Origin: Chryseobacterium sp. JM1 | Lineage (GTDB): Bacteria > Bacteroidota > Bacteroidia > Flavobacteriales > Weeksellaceae | Direction: 5' to 3' | Length of the DNA: 64,000 nt | Assembly: GCF_000737715.1 (NCBI RefSeq) | Contig: NZ_JPRN01000003.1 | Coordinates: 675,098 to 739,097, forward strand | Part shown: positions 1 through 7,353 of the stretch, piece by piece | Layout of the letters: each line of letters opens with the position of its first letter | Position numbering within the stretch: position 1 is the first letter of the stretch | The notes under the pieces: generated by a model | The model's database searches: none | Seen by the model: the letters and a program-made list of their open reading frames with translations, nothing else | Told to the model about the DNA's origin: nothing | Translations under genes and position numbers: made by a program

Positions 1-18
1 GAAGCCACCAATAAACCT

Positions 19-672
19 CTATTTCTTCACCAATATCTTCTCAGTAGCCTTTCTGCTAAGGATTTCCTTTTTGTCCCCAATTTCTATCGTCATCGATTTA
101 TCAAAATCTTCAATTTTAATAACCTTGATTTTCGTATTCAGAAGCAGTTTTCTTTCATTCAGATAGCTTAGGAATCCGTCGTCCGAAAGGGTAACGGAAG
201 CAAAAATCACAGTTTCTCCAAGTTTACAGGCACTTAGTTTCTGCAGGTCCTGTGAAATAATATTCCCGTCTTTGTCAGGAATGGGCTCTCCGTGCGGATC
301 AAACTTAGGATAATCCAGGATTTCGTCCATTTTGTCAAAAAAGACCTGTGAATGGACATGTTCCAGCTGTTCTGCGATCTCGTGGACATTTTCCCAGCCG
401 AAGTTCATTTTTTTCACAAGGAACATTTCAGTAAGTCTGTGTTTACGGACTACCAGTGCGGCTTCCCTTTTTCCGCTTTCTGTGACTACCAGCGGCTTGT
501 ATGTTTCATAAACGACCCATTTTTTGTCGGCAAACTTCTTCATCATGTTATTCACGCTCGGCATTTTTACGTTCAAAAATTTGCTGAGCTCATTGATCGT
601 TACTTTCCCTTCATTGTCAACTAAATGAAACAAAGCCTTCAGATAATTTTCTTCTGTTAATGTTGTTCTCAA
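19..672 (-). CDS. DtxR/MntR-family metal-dependent transcriptional repressor
   Basis: Predicted metal-responsive repressor that, when loaded with Fe(II) or Mn(II), shuts off metal-uptake genes. Residues about 1-65 form the winged helix (TEENYLKALFHL, then NELSKFLNVKMPSVNNMMKKF split over two helices), about 66-135 the dimerisation and metal-binding part with the EQLEHVHSQ helix, and about 145-217 a FeoA/SH3-like domain. The 217 aa length is full for the three-domain form. The start codon is TTG: no in-frame ATG is visible in the short leader and the next Met is inside the DNA-binding domain. A 7-bp inverted repeat overlapping a -7 box directly upstream suggests autoregulation. Divergent from threonine aldolase; whether it senses Fe or Mn cannot be told. 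Confidence 0.9.
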   Translation of the reverse strand: MRTTLTEENYLKALFHLVDNEGKVTINELSKFLNVKMPSVNNMMKKFADKKWVVYETYKPLVVTESGKREAALVVRKHRLTEMFLVKKMNFGWENVHEIAEQLEHVHSQVFFDKMDEILDYPKFDPHGEPIPDKDGNIISQDLQKLSACKLGETVIFASVTLSDDGFLSYLNERKLLLNTKIKVIKIEDFDKSMTIEIGDKKEILSRKATEKILVKK

Positions 673-675
673 AAT

Positions 676-703
676 GTTAGATGATTTTCAGTACAAATCT
701 AAC
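676..703 (-). promoter_or_regulatory. Inverted repeat overlapping the dtxR-like promoter
   Basis: GTTAGAT and ATCTAAC form a perfect 7-bp inverted repeat with a 14-nt spacer. The right arm overlaps TAGATTTG (694-701 read on the minus strand), a match to the Bacteroidota -7 consensus TAnnTTTG. A -33 TTG at normal spacing was not found. The position, a few bases before the regulator's start codon, fits an autoregulatory operator; that is inference. Confidence 0.45.
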
Positions 704-757
704 AAAATATTATGTAAAATCTGCTCTTGTTATTTTAACTTTTTTTAATTTTACTCT

Positions 758-1792
758 ATGAAATTTTCTTTTAAAAACGATTATTCCGAGGGGTGTCACC
801 CGAATATTCTACAAGCACTTATACAATCTAATTTGAATCAGCAGGCCGGATATGGCGAAGATGAATATTCTCTTCAGGCCAAAAAACTGATCAAAGAAAA
901 AATTAAAAACGAGAATTCTGACGTTTATCTGGTTTCCGGAGGAACACAGGCAAACCTGATTGTAATTTCTTCCATCTTAAGGCCATATCAATGTGCGATC
1001 TCTGCAGCGCCGGGCCATATTTTAAATAACGAAACAGGAGCTATTGAAGCAACAGGACATAAAGTATTAAGCATTGAAACTGAAGACGGTAAACTGAGAC
1101 CTTCGGATATTGTTCCGGTTCTGGAAAGCCACTCTAATGTTCCGCATCAGGTCATGCCGAAACTGGTGTATATTTCAAACTCTACAGAGTTGGGAACGGT
1201 TTATTTGGCTCAGGAATTGGAAGAGCTTTCAGTATTTTGCCGTCAGAATGGGCTGTATCTGTTTATGGATGGTGCCAGATTAGGACATGGACTGACTTCT
1301 GAGATCAGTGATCTGACCCTGGAAAGAGTGGCTGAACTGACGGATATTTTTTATCTGGGCGGAACAAAAAACGGAGCATTGATAGGAGAAGCTATTGTAA
1401 TTAATAATAAAGATTTACAGCCGGATTTTGCTTTCAATATCAAACAGAAAGGTGCCTTACTGGCTAAAGGACGTCTTCTGGGCATCCAGTTTATGGAACT
1501 GATGAAAGATGATCTGTATTTTGATCTGGCGAAACATGCCAATATGCAGGCCATGAAAATTAAAAATGCGATGAAAGAAAGGGGAGTACAATTTCTTTCT
1601 GATACCTACACCAATCAGATTTTCCCGATTATCAGCAATGAACTGATTGGAATTCTGTCCGAACATTTTGAATTCTACGTTTGGAAAAAGATAGACGAAG
1701 AGTCTTCTGCCATCCGCCTTATTACCTCGTGGAATACGGGCGATGAAGCGGTAGAACGTTTTATCGAAATGATTAAAAAAGAACTTCAGTAA
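758..1792 (+). CDS. Low-specificity L-threonine aldolase (beta-eliminating lyase family)
   Basis: PLP-dependent fold-type I enzyme expected to cleave L-threonine or L-allo-threonine to glycine and acetaldehyde in the cytosol. The N-terminus (NDYSEGCHPNIL) and the GYGEDEYSLQAKKLI region match threonine aldolases. VSGGTQANL (about 59-67) is the PLP-phosphate loop, MDGARLGHGL (170-179) holds the ring-pairing Asp171 and nearby Arg, and Lys204 in YLGGTKNGAL is the Schiff-base lysine. The length (344 aa) is normal. It stands alone, divergent from the metal regulator, and ends at a strong hairpin terminator. A related beta-eliminating lyase specificity (for example towards an aromatic amino acid) is less likely. 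Confidence 0.88.
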   Translation: MKFSFKNDYSEGCHPNILQALIQSNLNQQAGYGEDEYSLQAKKLIKEKIKNENSDVYLVSGGTQANLIVISSILRPYQCAISAAPGHILNNETGAIEATGHKVLSIETEDGKLRPSDIVPVLESHSNVPHQVMPKLVYISNSTELGTVYLAQELEELSVFCRQNGLYLFMDGARLGHGLTSEISDLTLERVAELTDIFYLGGTKNGALIGEAIVINNKDLQPDFAFNIKQKGALLAKGRLLGIQFMELMKDDLYFDLAKHANMQAMKIKNAMKERGVQFLSDTYTNQIFPIISNELIGILSEHFEFYVWKKIDEESSAIRLITSWNTGDEAVERFIEMIKKELQ

Positions 1793-1806
1793 AAAGTAAT
1801 AAAAAA

Positions 1807-1831
1807 GGTGGCCGAGAAATTCGAAGCCACC
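1807..1831. terminator. Bidirectional hairpin terminator, member of a repeated family
   Basis: GGTGGC and GCCACC pair around a 13-nt loop and are flanked by A and T runs on both sides, so it can end the threonine aldolase transcript and the convergent gene downstream. Read on the minus strand, the whole 25-nt hairpin matches one near 47.6 kb at 22 of 25 positions, so it is a repeated unit rather than a unique terminator. Confidence 0.8.
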
Positions 1832-1853
1832 TTTTTATTTTGTTTGACAGTGA

Positions 1854-2177
1854 TTATTTGTCTTCAGTCAGTATTTTTTTAATTCCCGCAATCACCTCGC
1901 TTTCAAACTTTTTCACCTTCTGCTTTTTCATCATCATATAAATGCCGATCGGAAAACAGAAAATAAGGTAAAGGACCGCTGAGTCCAGGCAGGTTTCCGT
2001 GCTTACTTTTCCTATTTCAGGATTCGTTGTAATTTTCACGTTTCCGGTTAGAGTAAATCCGCTGGTTCTTACCTGAAGTGCCCCGAAACCGGTCTGAATT
2101 TTATATTGAGGAAAAGTCTTCTTTAAGCTCTCTATAAATTCACTTTTTGAAAATGGCTGAAATTGAAAATGCTGCAT
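1854..2177 (-). CDS. Small single-pass membrane protein of unknown function
   Basis: No family recognised. The 107 aa protein has an N-terminal soluble part of about 70 residues (FQPFSKSEFIESLKKTF, FTLTGNVKITTNP), one hydrophobic segment near residues 67-85 (SAVLYLIFCFPIGIYMMM) followed directly by a basic KKQKVKKF stretch, and a short charged tail. A cytoplasmic N-terminal domain anchored near its C-terminus is plausible, but the topology is not certain. Convergent with threonine aldolase and sharing its terminator. The single-copy small-gene context gives no clue to function. Confidence 0.6.
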   Translation of the reverse strand: MQHFQFQPFSKSEFIESLKKTFPQYKIQTGFGALQVRTSGFTLTGNVKITTNPEIGKVSTETCLDSAVLYLIFCFPIGIYMMMKKQKVKKFESEVIAGIKKILTEDK

Positions 2178-2268
2178 AATACTACTTTATTGTTGTTTTT
2201 CGTGAGACACTTTTATAGCAAATACCATGCAGAATATATCAAATGACGGAGAATAATTGATTTTTAAA

Positions 2269-2769
2269 TTATTTTAAAGCTTTTATAACCACTTTGCAGT
2301 CTGCAGGCTCCAGTTTTTGTCCGTCCTTATAGCTGATCTTTTTTTCATTGGCATATTTAGACTGGCCATCTTCTTCCTTGTGGTCACCGATTCCTTCCGT
2401 TAAGGTATTGTCTTTCTGAATAAAGTAAATATCCCTCTTGCTTTTTGTTCCTTCAGACTGGAATTCGTAGGTCAGTTTTAATGTATCTCCAGATTTAAAG
2501 CCGGTTACATCTCCTTTTGAACTGTCTTTTTCATTGTTTTTATAGGCCAGTTTTCCGGTAATGGTTCCGAGATTGTCATCGATGGATGCAAAGACGCTGT
2601 CTTTTCCTGTAACGGCCATATAGCAGAATGATTTTGGTCCCAGTGTATCTACCACAGGTTCAATCACAGCAGCTGTATCAACTTTAGCTGTCGGAGCCGG
2701 AGTTTCTGTTTTTTTATTACAGTTCATCAGTAAAACCGATACTGAACCCAGTAAGATTAATTTTTTCAT
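2269..2769 (-). CDS. Putative lipoprotein, unknown function
   Basis: The start at the internal Met (MKKLILLGSVSVLLMNC) is preferred over the more upstream Met because it yields a clean lipoprotein signal peptide: two lysines, a hydrophobic core and the lipobox LLMNC. The mature part starts with a polar linker (NKKTETPAPTAK) and continues as about 130 residues of predicted beta-rich sequence with alternating charged positions (FCYMAVTGKDSVFASIDDN, then KLTYEFQSEG). It resembles the many small Bacteroidota lipoproteins of unknown role that sit in the cell envelope. No operon partner; the gene upstream is divergent. Confidence 0.7.
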   Translation of the reverse strand: MKKLILLGSVSVLLMNCNKKTETPAPTAKVDTAAVIEPVVDTLGPKSFCYMAVTGKDSVFASIDDNLGTITGKLAYKNNEKDSSKGDVTGFKSGDTLKLTYEFQSEGTKSKRDIYFIQKDNTLTEGIGDHKEEDGQSKYANEKKISYKDGQKLEPADCKVVIKALK

Positions 2770-2992
2770 ACCCAATGTTGTTATATTAAATTCAAATTTC
2801 AATCTACTAAATTAGTAATAGTATTTAAATATGAAAGAAAATTGCATACAAATAGAAATAATTCTCCATAAAAATAGTCTGTAATTTCTTTCAAATAAAA
2901 AGGATTGATAATTTTTATTTAAACCTTTATCTGATTCTAAAACCAACTTGGGCACGATAAATGATGACTATTAATCTTTTAATTTCATAGGT

Positions 2993-3952
2993 ATGACACG
3001 ATTATTTAAGATGACAGTTTTGGGCTGGCTTGCTTTTGGTTTACAGCTTTTCACAGCGCAAACGCCTCAGAATTATATTTATACTTCATCCGGAGACCTG
3101 AAAAACATTGAAAAAATGATTACCAGGAAAGATATTGGCGGAGTACAGATCGTGTATAACTGGAGGGCATTAGAAACCGCAAAAGATGTTTATGATTTTT
3201 CACGAATTGAAAATGATCTAAACTATTTATCAGGCCTGAACAGAAAATTATTCATCCAGCTTCAGGACCGTTTCTTTGAACCGGAAGCCAGATATGTCCC
3301 GGATTATATTTTAAAAGAAAAGGAGTATAATGGAGGTTTGGTTCCTCAGTATGATAATCCCGGTGAAAATAAACCTGTCGGAAATGGTTGGGTAACACAG
3401 CAGTGGAATCCGGCTGTTCAACAGAGATATCAGAAGCTCATAGGAGAACTGGCGAAAAAGTTTGATGGAAAAATCCAGGGAATTAATTTACCTGAAACTT
3501 CCATAGACATTGATATGAAAAAGGATAAAACGGGCTTTAGCTGTGACCGATATTTTCAGGCTGAACTGGATAATTTAAAGTACGCCAGAAATGCTTTTAA
3601 AACTTCCTATGTATTGCAATATGTGAATTTTTTTCCTTGTGAATGGGAGAATGATCACCAATATATGTCGAGATTATTTGAATTTGCCTATAAAAATAAC
3701 ATCGCATTGGGCGGACCGGACATTGTTCCCAACAAAAATGCTCAGATGAAAAATTCCTATCCGTTTTTCAATCAATACAAAGGAAAACTGCCATTAGTAG
3801 CTATGGCGGTGCAGGAACCTACTTTAACGTATAAAAATCCAAAAACGAAGAAGCCTTTTATCAAGGAAGAGTTCGTGGATTATGCGGAACATTATTTGGG
3901 GGTGAATATTATTTTTTGGAGTGTAGAATCTCCTTGGCTTAAAAATGATTAG
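2993..3952 (+). CDS. Secreted TIM-barrel glycoside-hydrolase-like protein
   Basis: Exported protein with a signal peptide ending near LFTAQTPQ. The remainder looks like a (beta/alpha)8 barrel of the GH-A type: VQIVYNWRALE early, KLFIQLQDRFF as a barrel strand, INLPETSID with a Glu where GH-A enzymes place the acid/base, and IIFWSVESPW near the C-terminus where a second Glu could serve as nucleophile. The 319 aa length suits a single catalytic domain. No substrate-binding module or polysaccharide-utilisation locus is adjacent, so the substrate is unknown, and some Bacteroidota barrel proteins of this kind lack proven activity. It stands alone between regions of intergenic repeats. Confidence 0.55.
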   Translation: MTRLFKMTVLGWLAFGLQLFTAQTPQNYIYTSSGDLKNIEKMITRKDIGGVQIVYNWRALETAKDVYDFSRIENDLNYLSGLNRKLFIQLQDRFFEPEARYVPDYILKEKEYNGGLVPQYDNPGENKPVGNGWVTQQWNPAVQQRYQKLIGELAKKFDGKIQGINLPETSIDIDMKKDKTGFSCDRYFQAELDNLKYARNAFKTSYVLQYVNFFPCEWENDHQYMSRLFEFAYKNNIALGGPDIVPNKNAQMKNSYPFFNQYKGKLPLVAMAVQEPTLTYKNPKTKKPFIKEEFVDYAEHYLGVNIIFWSVESPWLKND

Positions 3953-3984
3953 TTTTATTTAGTCTCTCGTAGATTTAGATATGT

Positions 3985-4390
3985 ATACTTTTAATCTCCC
4001 GCAGATTTCGCAGATTTAACAGATGTTTGCACTTAATAAAATTAATAGTATTAAAAGAATCTGCATCATCAGCTTGATCTGCGAGAGAAAAATTCAAACC
4101 ATTAAGATTTTCTGTTAAGTTTTTAAGAATATTAAGTTTTAGCTTCGCTTTAAGGAGTACAACTTAAAAAATCATTTGATTTTTCTTAACTAATCTAGTA
4201 TTTTTCATTGATCTTAATGTTTTAAAAAGTGTGCATTAAAACCTGTGTCATCTTATAAGTCTGTGAGAGCATAAATTACGTTTTTCTTACTTAATCACGG
4301 ATGGCACAGATTTCCACAGATGTTTGCGCTTAATAGCACTAAAAAAATCTGCATTATCAGCTTGATCTGCGAGAGCTTAAAATCAATATT
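3985..4390. repeat. Cluster of dispersed AT-rich intergenic repeat modules
   Basis: This gene-free stretch is built from modules that recur elsewhere in the window. Here are two copies of a module ending in AGCTTGATCTGCGAGAG (about 4070-4087 and 4359-4375), one copy of the TTAAGTTTTAGCTTCGCTTT module (4131-4150), one CACGGATGGCAC module (4296-4307) and one CTCCCGCAGATT module (3996-4007). Related copies lie at about 10.03, 26.15 and 63.4-64.0 kb. No ORF or RNA gene is apparent. The function is unknown. Confidence 0.75.
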
Positions 4391-4432
4391 TTAAAATAAA
4401 AGTTTTGAAGAATAATAAGAATCCGAACCTTG

Positions 4433-4990
4433 TTAAACTTTCAACATTCCTCTAAAACCCCTCGCTGCATAATAAGAATCTGCACCATTATGATACATGA
4501 AAACCGTATTGTACCGACGGTCACAGAAGATAGCGCCTCCCAATTCTCTGATGTTGGCAGGTGTTTTCACCCAGCTTGATGTTTTTAAATCAAATTTTCC
4601 GAGTTCCTGAAGTTGGCGGTATTGTTCCTCAGTCAGGAGTTCTATTCCCATTTCAGTGGTTTTATCAATGACATTGCTTTCGGGTTTGTTGGCCTTACGG
4701 GAATCCCAGGCCTGGTAATCGTAGCATAGGCTTCTGCGTTTCGGGCTTTCGGGGGAACAATCGAAGAAGATGTATTCATCTGTTTTTTTGTCGTAATCTA
4801 CTACATCCGGTTCACCTTCTGTTTCTTCCATTGCATTCAATGACCATAGCTTTTCGGGAGCTGCTTCCAGCTTTGAGTGTATTTTTTCCCAGGTCAGGCC
4901 TTTATGGCGGTTCATATTTTTCTCAAAACGGTTTTTTAAGACTTTTAAAAGCTCACCGTTTTGTTCGGCTGTTAGTTTCTTTTTGCTCAT
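4433..4990 (-). CDS. DUF4256 domain-containing protein
   Basis: Recognised as the DUF4256 family by WSLNAMEETEGEPDVV, EYIFFDCSPESPKRRSLCYD and the C-terminal GGAIFCDRRYNTVFMYHNGA. These proteins are single-domain and cytosolic with no established function; the length of 185 aa is typical. It is the last gene in the leftward run that begins with the ArsR repressor. Similar groupings with SRPBCC, YdeI-like and DoxX genes are common in Flavobacteriia, which suggests a shared stress or small-molecule role, but the gaps between genes hold repeats, so co-transcription is uncertain. Confidence 0.85.
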   Translation of the reverse strand: MSKKKLTAEQNGELLKVLKNRFEKNMNRHKGLTWEKIHSKLEAAPEKLWSLNAMEETEGEPDVVDYDKKTDEYIFFDCSPESPKRRSLCYDYQAWDSRKANKPESNVIDKTTEMGIELLTEEQYRQLQELGKFDLKTSSWVKTPANIRELGGAIFCDRRYNTVFMYHNGADSYYAARGFRGMLKV

Positions 4991-5035
4991 ATTTTATGTA
5001 TTGAAGTGATTGTATTTGATGTTTTTTATTCCAAT

Positions 5036-5434
5036 TTAATTAAGAGTAGAAATTTTTCGGTCTGCAGGTCTGAAATACCACGAAATACCGACTAAAATCA
5101 ACAATAATAAGGCCGGAAAGGTTCGTCCCAAAGTATCGCCAACAATGAGATGAGAGACAAAAGCACCTGACATAACGAAGAAAAATCCAGCGTATGCCCA
5201 TTCTTTCAATAGCGGCCGTTTTGGGATCAGTACTGCAATGACTCCCAAAAGTTTCCAAACTCCGATGATGGTCATCAGGTAAATGGGGTAACCAAGAGTG
5301 GTGAAGTTGGCGAGTTCGTCTTTGTTTTTCATTAGCTGGACGATGGCGGTAGATACCATTCCAAGTGCCATCCAGATCGTGAAGATCCAATAAATGATTC
5401 TGTTTCTTTTTTGTGATTTGTTCTGTGTTTCCAT
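5036..5434 (-). CDS. DoxX-like four-helix membrane protein
   Basis: Integral membrane protein of the DoxX-like family: 132 aa with four hydrophobic helices (IIYWIFTIWMALGMVSTAIV, then IYLMTIIGVWKLLGVIAVLI, AYAGFFFVMSGAFVSHLI and FPALLLLILVGISWYF). The WKLLGV motif in helix 2 and the short basic ends are usual for the family. Function is not settled; family members are linked to redox or thiosulfate metabolism in some organisms and are often found in ArsR-controlled stress cassettes in Bacteroidota. Start at the first Met, METQNKSQK, gives a normal charged N-terminus. Confidence 0.85.
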   Translation of the reverse strand: METQNKSQKRNRIIYWIFTIWMALGMVSTAIVQLMKNKDELANFTTLGYPIYLMTIIGVWKLLGVIAVLIPKRPLLKEWAYAGFFFVMSGAFVSHLIVGDTLGRTFPALLLLILVGISWYFRPADRKISTLN

Positions 5435-5456
5435 AGTCGTTTTTATTATTATGTAA

Positions 5457-5612
5457 GGAAGTCAGAAGCTCGAAGCGGGAAGTTATTGAAGTCCAAAGAT
5501 AGAATACAATCTGTTTTTATTAATCTTCTTAGAACTATTTCAAGACATTTAAAAAGAATTGTTAAATACTTACCGGCCAATAGTAACTTCCATCCTCCAG
5601 TTTCCTGCCTTT
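5457..5612 (-). repeat. MITE-like intergenic element, copy 1
   Basis: Reverse-orientation, diverged copy of an element found again at 27.6 kb. Conserved blocks are TGGAAGTTACTATT (5579-5592 on the minus strand) and CTTTGGACTTCAA (5486-5498 on the minus strand), with GA-rich and TC-rich ends that are partly complementary. It fills the gap between the YdeI-like and DoxX genes. No protein is encoded. Confidence 0.7.
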
Positions 5613-5646
5613 TGATTATAACTTCTTATTCCGAACTCAGATTAAG

Positions 5647-6225
5647 TTAATCTTTCAGACCTTTTCCTATAAGGATGTGAGGAATATATTTTTGAATTCT
5701 TTCTTCTCTTGTTTTCGATTGTTTTGCTGAAGAAAAATGGAGCAGGTAGGCTCTCTGTCTTCCGGGTGTAATGGCTTCGAAAGCTTCTTTTAATTCGGGA
5801 TTTTCATCTAATTTATTTTGAAATTCTTCAGGCATTTCGAAGTCTTTGGTTTTCTTCATCGGAACTTTTATCCCTGATTTTTCAGCTTCTACCGCTTCAT
5901 ACACGTAAACTGGAATGATTTTTTCGAGATCAATAATTTCTTTCAGCGCTGTAAAACGGATTTGTCGTGCAGCCTGTACATTTTCAGACTGCTGAATCAA
6001 AATATGATGGGTGTCATTAAGTAAAGCTCCTTTAAAAAAGAGTAGGGCACAATATTCTTTAAATCCGTGGATCAGCACAATATTTTTGCCATGATAGGTG
6101 TAGCAGGGACAGCCCCATTTCAGTTCTTCTTCAAGACCTATATCAAGAAGGATTGTTCTTAGCCTTTTAAATTCTTTCTGCCATTGAGTGGCTTCATCGA
6201 AAAAAAAATTAACTTTTGGATTCAT
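5647..6225 (-). CDS. YdeI/OmpD-associated (DUF1801 + OmdA-like) protein
   Basis: Cytosolic protein of the YdeI family. Residues about 15-110 are a DUF1801-type domain (ELKWGCPCYTYHGKNIVLI, KEYCALLFFKGALL), and about 135-190 carry the OmdA-like bacteriocin-protection tail with the typical AITPGRQRAYLLHFSSAKQS and REERIQKYIPHI motifs. Family members have been linked to resistance against antimicrobial peptides in other bacteria, but no biochemical activity is established. The position in an ArsR-headed cassette suggests stress-responsive expression. The length (192 aa) is normal. Confidence 0.85.
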   Translation of the reverse strand: MNPKVNFFFDEATQWQKEFKRLRTILLDIGLEEELKWGCPCYTYHGKNIVLIHGFKEYCALLFFKGALLNDTHHILIQQSENVQAARQIRFTALKEIIDLEKIIPVYVYEAVEAEKSGIKVPMKKTKDFEMPEEFQNKLDENPELKEAFEAITPGRQRAYLLHFSSAKQSKTREERIQKYIPHILIGKGLKD

Positions 6226-6229
6226 GGTG

Positions 6230-6370
6230 TTGAGTTTGAGGGTTTGTGTGTTTGAGAGTATTAGAGTGGGAGGGTTTGAGGGTTTTTGAGTTTGAATATA
6301 TTAGAGTTTTGGGGATGATTTAAAACTGCGACCTTCTAACATCTAACATCTAACATCTAATTTCTATTTT
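6230..6370. repeat. Degenerate short-period tandem repeats
   Basis: Two kinds of short-period sequence fill the gap between two leftward genes: a TTTGAGGGTTT/GTGTGTTTGAG phrase (about 6234-6296) and CTAACAT repeated three times followed by TTCTATT units (about 6338-6380, running into the next stop codon). The first phrase appears again at 6838-6866, and a CTAAC-type phrase appears reversed at 58.2 kb. Confidence 0.7.
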
Positions 6371-6832
6371 CTATTTTCTAAAAATTTCTTCCAATCTGTT
6401 ATGCGCCATATTCAGTCCCTGTGCGAAAGGTAGTTTTAACATTTGATCTCTGACATCAACGGATTTATAGACCGTATGGATAGTGAGTTTACTGGTGTGA
6501 TCTGTGAGTTTTTCAAATTCTAAAAAATCAAGCTGAACAGGGAAAGGAGTGTTTTCCATCTGGAAAGTTCTTGTGATTTTCTGCTCCGGAACAAATTCGT
6601 GGATGGTTCCATTGGCACGGAAAACCACATTGCCCTGAGGATTGGATGTTTCAAACTGATAGCCGCCGTGGGGTTTGTTTTCAAGCTTCAGAACTTTCGT
6701 GTTCATCCATTGTTCAACAATTTCTGCTTCAGTGTAGGCTTTAAAAAGCAATTCTACCGGAAGATCAAATTCCCTTGTGATGAATATTTCCTGTTTGCCG
6801 TCTTCGGCGTGGATTTTTGTTTTGAGTTCCAT
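6371..6832 (-). CDS. SRPBCC (AHSA1-like) domain protein
   Basis: START/Bet v1-like hydrophobic-ligand-binding fold of the AHSA1 (activator of Hsp90 ATPase homologue 1-like) type. The early FDLPVELLFKAYTEAEIVEQW signature (seen in two pieces), PHGGYQFETSNPQGNV and the C-terminal GLNMAHNRLEEIFRK helix are diagnostic, and 153 aa is the full domain. In bacteria these proteins are commonly encoded directly after an ArsR repressor, as here, with only a short repeat-bearing gap between the two genes, and may sense or bind a small hydrophobic compound. Ligand unknown. Confidence 0.9.
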   Translation of the reverse strand: MELKTKIHAEDGKQEIFITREFDLPVELLFKAYTEAEIVEQWMNTKVLKLENKPHGGYQFETSNPQGNVVFRANGTIHEFVPEQKITRTFQMENTPFPVQLDFLEFEKLTDHTSKLTIHTVYKSVDVRDQMLKLPFAQGLNMAHNRLEEIFRK

Positions 6833-6902
6833 ATTTTGAGTTTGAGGGTTGGTGTGTTTGAGGGTGGAAAAGGGAAGAGTGTAAAATATTACTTATTGCC
6901 CA

Positions 6903-7235
6903 TTACTCATTACTTATCTTTTTCTGATAGGCTTTCATTACACTTTCCAGCTTATTGAACCGGTCGTCCCACATCTGGCGGAAGGGTTCTATAAAATCGG
7001 CTATTTCTTTCATTTTATTGGGATTTAGGTGATAGATAATTTCACGGCCGTTTTGCTCAGATCTAAGCAGTTCACATTCTGTGAGGATCTGAAGATGTTT
7101 GGAAACGGTAGGTCTGGCGGTATCGAAGTTGGAAGCGATGGCTCCGGCCGTCATGGACTGTGCGGCCACCAGCATCAGGATTGATCTTCTGGTAGGGTCT
7201 GCGATAGCTTGGAATACATCTCTTCTTAAATTCAT
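6903..7235 (-). CDS. ArsR-family winged-helix repressor
   Basis: Small (110 aa) HTH regulator that heads the SRPBCC cassette. [18 protein letters not shown] is the classic ArsR helix 1-2, [19 protein letters not shown] (about 48-66) is the recognition helix, and [13 protein letters not shown] the wing. No cysteine metal-sensing motif of the ELCVCDL type is present, so it is of the non-metal SRPBCC-associated subgroup. It is followed by [13 protein letters not shown] sequence ([17 protein letters not shown]), also typical of that subgroup. Two copies of its probable operator flank its own -7 box, so negative autoregulation of the cassette is the simplest reading. Confidence 0.92.
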   Translation of the reverse strand: MNLRRDVFQAIADPTRRSILMLVAAQSMTAGAIASNFDTARPTVSKHLQILTECELLRSEQNGREIIYHLNPNKMKEIADFIEPFRQMWDDRFNKLESVMKAYQKKISNE

Positions 7236-7238
7236 TGT

Positions 7239-7284
7239 GTAGTTATTTGACTACAAATTTAAATGAAGTTATTTGACTACGCAA
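7239..7284 (-). promoter_or_regulatory. arsR-cassette promoter with two operator repeats
   Basis: On the minus strand there is TTG (7282-7284), a 20-nt gap and TAAATTTG (7254-7261), an exact Bacteroidota promoter. AGTTATTTGACTAC occurs at 7241-7254 and again at 7267-7280; the first copy extends to the interrupted palindrome GTAGT-N6-ACTAC (7239-7254). One copy overlaps the expected transcription start and the other lies between the -33 and -7 boxes, the arrangement expected for a repressor that blocks its own promoter. Confidence 0.75.
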
Positions 7285-7353
7285 GTTTTTTTTGATAAAT
7301 AATATTAATTATGAAAATGTATTTGAAAAATGATCATAAATAAGGAAGTGTCA

